The position numbers and the translations under genes are program-made. Below are positions 6,373 to 9,742 of a stretch of 9,742 nucleotides of DNA, piece by piece. The DNA is from JAUZQZ01 sp964624255. Lineage in GTDB: Bacteria > Pseudomonadota > Zetaproteobacteria > Mariprofundales > Mariprofundaceae. The stretch lies in contig CAZUWV010000058.1 of NCBI GenBank assembly GCA_964624255.1, forward strand, positions 1-9,742, in the 5' to 3' direction. The notes beneath the pieces were generated by a model. That model did not search any database, was not told the origin of the DNA, and saw nothing but the letters and a program-made list of their open reading frames with translations. Position 1 is the stretch's first letter. The number at the start of each line of letters is the position of its first letter.

Positions 6373-6853
6373 CTGTTCCCTTGCAGGCCGGACGTTCCTT
6401 GCCGAATGAAACCGTCCTGATTCGGCTCGCGAGAACGTCGCGTTTGACGAGGTAAGCCCTCACGGCATCAGCACGTCGCTGCCCTAATGCCAGATTATAT
6501 TCTCTGGTCCCGCGCTGGTCGCAATTACCTTCGATGGTAATTAATGTGCTGGGATGGACATTGAGCCATGCGGCATTGGCATTCAGGATGGCGAGTGCCG
6601 GGTCATCCAGCCTCGAACTGTCAAAGACAAAATAAACGCTGTGCGAGGATGGCTCCTGGGCTGCGGTTGAGACATGTGCGGTGGCCGAAACGCCGGAGGT
6701 TGTCGCGCCGCCGGAGGTGGTTGTGCTTGCACTTTTTTCAATGGATACAGGTGTGCTCCCTTCCATAGTTGTCCTCTTGGCACAGCCCGCGAACATCAGG
6801 CCCGCAGCGGCTACAAAAGCCAGGCCGATACTTGAGTACTGTCTTAATTTCAT
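6323..6853 (-). CDS. pal: Peptidoglycan-associated lipoprotein Pal
   Basis: 176 residues. Pal sits in the inner leaflet of the outer membrane and binds peptidoglycan and TolB, holding the envelope together during division. The signal peptide ends with the lipobox FAGC (C24). A Thr/Ser/Ala-rich linker (29-70) is low in complexity. The OmpA-like domain runs from about 72 to the end: VYFVFDSSRLDD, then IEGNCDQRGTREYN (107-120), the NLALGQRRADAV peptidoglycan-binding motif (120-131), and WAQNRHADIVV. Three cysteines (C111, C157, C164) lie in the domain; C157 and C164 could pair. A strong ribosome binding site, GGGGAGGAA, lies just upstream of the ATG. It follows tolB by 35 bp without a terminator. 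Confidence 0.95.
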   Translation of the reverse strand: MKLRQYSSIGLAFVAAAGLMFAGCAKRTTMEGSTPVSIEKSASTTTSGGATTSGVSATAHVSTAAQEPSSHSVYFVFDSSRLDDPALAILNANAAWLNVHPSTLITIEGNCDQRGTREYNLALGQRRADAVRAYLVKRDVLASRIRTVSFGKERPACKGTGEACWAQNRHADIVVR

Positions 6854-6888
6854 TGGGTTCCTCCCCTTTTTATAATATCCGCCCGGTT

Positions 6889-8148
6889 TTAGTGTGACCA
6901 GGCTGGATCTGATGCATCCTCAACGGGGGCCGTAATGGCTTTCGCCTTTCCGCCCCAGCCAGGAACTCTATATACTCTGTGCATGCCTTTCATCTCTTTG
7001 GAGAATAGCAGCATTTGCGCATTTGGTGCCCATGCGGGCGACTCGATACGACCCCCCGTAGTTAGATATCGTATACCACTCCCATCCAGTCGTACGGTGG
7101 CCAAAGCATATTCCCATCCCTTGCGTGTAATCAAGGCAATTCTGTTTCCGGCGGGTGACCATGCCGGTGAAGTGTTATATGAGCCATTCCTACTGATGCG
7201 TTGTGCTTTCCCGCCGCTAACGCGGATACGGTAAATTTGGGGCGAACCGCTCCGGTCGCTGGTAAAGGCAATCCATTTGCCGTCTGGCGACCATGTTGGC
7301 GTCGTGTCGATGGCAGGGTTGTGCGTGAGTTGCCGCCATGTGCGGGTCCTGGTGTTGAAAATATTGATCTCTGCGTTACCGGTACGAGACAATGTTGCGG
7401 CGATAAAGTGGCCATCAGGCGACCACGCTGGTGTGCTGTTCAGCCCTGGAAATGCGCCAAACACGCCGCGCTTTCCATTGGAAAGGTTGAATATTTCCAG
7501 GCGCGAGCGGTTCCCGACGTAGGTGTTCAGTGCTACCAAGCGGTTATTGGGTGACCAGTCCGGCGAAAGTAATAATGTGAAGTTGCGCCCGATGACTTGC
7601 TTGTTGGCGCCGTCTTGATCCATATAAATCAAATCCTCTTTGTCGCCATGTTTGCGTACATACAGGATATGGCTGTCGAAATAACCTGCGATTCCGGTTG
7701 CCGCATGGTAAATATTATTGGATATCTGATGCGCCAGCGGACGTAACTTGTTTCCTGAATAAGTCAGTGTCGTTTGCAGTAGCACCTTACCGCGGAAAGG
7801 ATCAAACACTTCGACATAAGCCTGCCAGCTATCGCCCGTTCGGCGGATGCGGGCGGTGGCCAGAATACCTGCCCCTATAATACGCCAGTCGCTATAATCA
7901 ATGTGTTTTTCCACCTGTTTGGCGGTCGCAAGGAAACTCAGGGGATTAAGGGTCACGAAGGACTGACTGGACTCCAGGTCATGGCGCACGATTTTGCGGA
8001 TAAGGTTCGCGGTTTTCGCATTTTCAGACGGAGCATCAACCAGCCAGGCGAGCTTGAGGGGCTGATATTTGGACTGAAAGATTTCAAATTCGGCAGTCTG
8101 TGCCACGGAAGGGAGCAACAAGGCAAGGCACACGAGAAGAATCTGCAT
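6889..8148 (-). CDS. tolB: Tol-Pal system protein TolB
   Basis: 419 residues from the ATG at 8148. TolB is the periplasmic beta-propeller of the Tol-Pal system, exchanging between Pal and TolA. A signal peptide ends near AQTAEF. The N-terminal alpha/beta domain spans roughly residues 20-155. The propeller follows, with blades marked by WSPDG-type repeats: SPDWSPNNR, STPAWSPDGH, TTPTWSPDGK, TSPAWSPAGN, ESPAWAPNAQ and DPAWSH at the C-terminus. The frame is open to a TTG at 8172, but the ATG gives a normal signal peptide; neither has a clear Shine-Dalgarno sequence. The expected upstream neighbour tolA is absent. nnrS is divergent 115 bp away, so tolB here must start its own transcript. Confidence 0.95.
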   Translation of the reverse strand: MQILLVCLALLLPSVAQTAEFEIFQSKYQPLKLAWLVDAPSENAKTANLIRKIVRHDLESSQSFVTLNPLSFLATAKQVEKHIDYSDWRIIGAGILATARIRRTGDSWQAYVEVFDPFRGKVLLQTTLTYSGNKLRPLAHQISNNIYHAATGIAGYFDSHILYVRKHGDKEDLIYMDQDGANKQVIGRNFTLLLSPDWSPNNRLVALNTYVGNRSRLEIFNLSNGKRGVFGAFPGLNSTPAWSPDGHFIAATLSRTGNAEINIFNTRTRTWRQLTHNPAIDTTPTWSPDGKWIAFTSDRSGSPQIYRIRVSGGKAQRISRNGSYNTSPAWSPAGNRIALITRKGWEYALATVRLDGSGIRYLTTGGRIESPAWAPNAQMLLFSKEMKGMHRVYRVPGWGGKAKAITAPVEDASDPAWSH

Positions 8149-8263
8149 GAGGATGGGTTCTAACCGCAGCAATACGGGAATGCAAGTGGCGAAAATGTTT
8201 CTGGAAATATATACCGTTAGAGGCAGTATGCGCGGAATATGTACATTGGTAATGGATTGAGCG
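8149..8263. promoter_or_regulatory. Divergent intergenic region tolB/nnrS
   Basis: This 115-bp gap must hold promoters for both the minus-strand tolB-pal-cpoB-queE-queC operon and the plus-strand nnrS. It is AT-richer around 8205-8215 (AAATATATACC), where -10-like hexamers occur on both strands, but none pairs convincingly with a -35. I looked for an FNR/NnrR-type dyad (TTGAT-N4-ATCAA), known to control nnrS in some denitrifiers, and found none. Confidence 0.4.
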
Positions 8264-9439
8264 ATGCGAGCTGATCAATTGGTACTGTTCCGACTTGGGT
8301 TCCGCCCATTTTTCCTTGCCGCTGCACTGTTTGCCATTATCGGTATGGCTATCTGGATGGTGGATATTGTATTTTCCGTCAAAGTGCTTCCAGACGGTAT
8401 TTTGCCCATGCGCTGGCATGCGCATGAAATGATTTATGGCTATGCGCTGGCAGTTATCGCCGGTTTTCTTCTCACCGCTGTCAGAAACTGGACCAACATC
8501 CAGACCATCCATGGCCGGCCGCTGCAACTGCTTCTGTTGCTATGGGTTTTGGCCCGGATCACATCCCTGTTTTCTGGTCTGGATGCCTTGATGATCGGAT
8601 CTGTGCTGAATGACCTGTTCATTATTTTTCTCTCGGTGGCTTTGACCGCGCCGCTCGTCCGGGCGAAGATGTGGAAGAACATGGGTGTTGTATCCAAAAT
8701 ATATTTTCTTCTTGTTGGTAACGTGATTTATTCACTCGGCATGCTCGGCCTGTTTCCGGGTGGACAACAAATTGGCATCTATATTGGCCTGTATATGATT
8801 CTCTCCCTGGTTCTCGTGTTGTCGCGCAAGGTTATGCCGATGTTCATTAAAAATGGGGTGGGCTATGCCGTATCCCTGAAGAATTACTTATGGGTAGATA
8901 TTCTTTGTTTTTTACTGTTTCTCGCCTTTGCTATCTCTGATATCTTCTTCGTCTACCCTGCCCTGACTGCATGCCTGGCGGCTTGTTTGTGCGTGCTGCA
9001 TATTATTCGGCTATGGGGGTGGTATACGCATGGAATTTGGAGCAAACCCTTGCTATGGGTTCTGTATCTGGCCTATGTATGGATCATTATTGGCTTCGGG
9101 CTGAAATCCGCTGCTTTTATGACAGGTATTTCACCTTATCTGGCGGTCCACGCATTTTCTATCGGAGGTATCGGTATGATGACGCTGGGTATGATGTCGC
9201 GGGTATCGCTGGGTCATACCGGAAGAAATATTATGCAGCCGCCACAGGGGCTTGGTTTGGTATTTTCCGCGTTGTTTTTCGGTGTATCCATACGGGTCAT
9301 TTTTCCCCTGCTCTTCGGGGGACACCACCTGCTTTGGGTTGGGATTTCGCAAGCGTTCTGGATGGCGTCATTCGCGCTGTTCCTGTATATCTATGCGCCC
9401 ATCCTGTTGCGTCCGCGCATTGATGGACGCTGGGGATAG
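8264..9439 (+). CDS. nnrS: NnrS family haem- and copper-containing membrane protein
   Basis: 391 residues, very hydrophobic, with about 12 predicted membrane-spanning segments. NnrS proteins bind haem and copper in the inner membrane and protect against nitric oxide stress. Family signatures are clear: LFRLGFRPFFLAAALFA at 8-24, the WHAHEM motif (H52, H54) followed by YGYALAVIAGFLLTAVRNWT, H83, H246, H256, and the strongly conserved AVHAFSIGGIGMMTLGMMSR with GHTGR (H296, H318) near the C-terminus. The set of histidines is complete, so it is probably functional. The ATG at 8264 fits the family start, although the upstream ribosome binding site is weak. It is transcribed away from tolB and stands alone. 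No nitrate, nitrite or NO reductase gene is in the window. Confidence 0.93.
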   Translation: MRADQLVLFRLGFRPFFLAAALFAIIGMAIWMVDIVFSVKVLPDGILPMRWHAHEMIYGYALAVIAGFLLTAVRNWTNIQTIHGRPLQLLLLLWVLARITSLFSGLDALMIGSVLNDLFIIFLSVALTAPLVRAKMWKNMGVVSKIYFLLVGNVIYSLGMLGLFPGGQQIGIYIGLYMILSLVLVLSRKVMPMFIKNGVGYAVSLKNYLWVDILCFLLFLAFAISDIFFVYPALTACLAACLCVLHIIRLWGWYTHGIWSKPLLWVLYLAYVWIIIGFGLKSAAFMTGISPYLAVHAFSIGGIGMMTLGMMSRVSLGHTGRNIMQPPQGLGLVFSALFFGVSIRVIFPLLFGGHHLLWVGISQAFWMASFALFLYIYAPILLRPRIDGRWG

Positions 9440-9553
9440 GGCACTACGCTTACATACGGTGCTATGACACTTTGGCTGCGGTGCGATTGCGATGAGCATA
9501 CTTATTCAGAACTTGCAACATCATCCCGAATAGCAGGTGCGACGTGGGAATAC
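9440..9553. other. Non-coding gap between nnrS and the IS3 remnant
   Basis: About 114 bp with no credible reading frame, no clear hairpin followed by T-rich sequence, and no recognisable repeat. It probably holds the end of the nnrS transcript and the junction sequence beside the insertion element. Confidence 0.4.
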
Positions 9554-9742
9554 TGTAGTGGTTGGGTAAAGGTGTACACATCGAAAAGAGTTATGCTGCC
9601 AGAGGCAGCGGTTGCCGGAGGCTCTCATATTCATTGGGACTGAGGTAGCCCGGACATGAATGAGCCCGTCGGCTATTGTAGAACATCTGTAACTATTCAG
9701 CATAATAAAGCTTGACATGTTTTTTGATCAATAAGCGGCAAA
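9554..9742 (-). mobile_element. Right end of an IS3-family insertion sequence (partial, runs off the window)
   Basis: The minus-strand transposase C-terminus (9591-9695) is followed by about 37 bp ending at TGTAGTGG (9554). Read inward, TGTAGTGGTTGGGTAAAGG then TGTACAC resembles IS3-family terminal repeats, which begin TG and often carry a GTTGGACAC-like inner half close to the orfB stop. The boundary at 9554 is therefore inferred by similarity of form. The other end lies beyond the window, so neither the second repeat nor a target duplication can be checked. Confidence 0.6.
9591..9742 (-). pseudogene. IS3-family transposase (OrfB) C-terminal fragment with an internal stop
   Basis: Read on the minus strand, the frame ending at the TAA 9593-9591 translates as LQMFYNSRRAHS, CPGYLSPNEYE, SLRQPLPLAA. 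This is the typical C-terminus of the rve/DDE integrase domain of IS3-family OrfB (FYNxRRxHSxLGYLSPxEYE). An in-frame TAG at 9695-9693 immediately precedes LQMFYN, and upstream sequence in all frames lacks the expected integrase residues, so the copy appears decayed or rearranged. A longer open frame across the same bases (9718-9521) is out of register with the transposase and is not a gene. Confidence 0.75.

Noticed and set aside
7000..7600. Repeated GGCGACCA-like words suggesting a DNA repeat array
   Set aside because: They are the diverged codons of the WSPDG repeats of the TolB beta-propeller and are spaced by blade length, so they are a protein repeat and not a CRISPR or tandem DNA repeat.
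8149..8263. FNR/NnrR-type operator upstream of nnrS
   Set aside because: No TTGAT-N4-ATCAA-like dyad could be found in the gap on either strand.
8084..8527. 147-codon minus-strand open frame spanning the tolB/nnrS gap
   Set aside because: It overlaps the 5' ends of both nnrS and tolB. The translation is rich in His, Gln and Ser with no motif, unlike any real neighbour.

Overview
The window looks like chromosomal DNA of a proteobacterium, most likely gammaproteobacterial or a close relative. The support is an Escherichia coli-type NADP isocitrate dehydrogenase, a tolB-pal-cpoB-queE-queC gene order, a zinc-ribbon domain resembling DUF1451, and Gram-negative lipoproteins. The genus cannot be fixed from the sequence alone. 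Both edges carry remnants of insertion sequences: the C-terminus of an IS4/Tn5-type transposase on the left and the C-terminus plus probable terminal repeat of an IS3-family element on the right.

Left part (1-3000): after the IS4/Tn5 scrap comes a minus-strand secreted DUF992-like protein with its own extended -10 promoter and a palindrome in the leader. Divergent from it is a plus-strand pair: a small DUF4398-like lipoprotein and, 4 bp downstream, icd. The icd reading frame does not stop where isocitrate dehydrogenase normally ends. It runs on for about 160 residues into what looks like a complete zinc-ribbon protein. This fusion is the most unusual thing in the window.

Middle and right part (3000-8150): a long minus-strand series reads tolB, pal, cpoB, queE, queC and a secreted di-heme cytochrome c peroxidase. 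The first five are tightly packed or overlapping. They combine the outer-membrane half of the Tol-Pal envelope system with two enzymes of 7-deazaguanine (queuosine precursor) synthesis. The peroxidase follows after a 100-bp gap and converges on icd across a short GC-rich palindrome. tolQ, tolR and tolA are not next to tolB.

Right end (8150-9742): a divergent nnrS gene encodes a multi-spanning haem/copper membrane protein linked to nitric oxide tolerance. It is followed by about 110 bp with nothing recognisable and then the IS3 remnant. The window as a whole is a conserved housekeeping block (icd, tol-pal, que) with stress genes (peroxidase, nnrS) and signs of past rearrangement at its borders. 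I saw no tRNA, rRNA, CRISPR array, phage gene or defence system.
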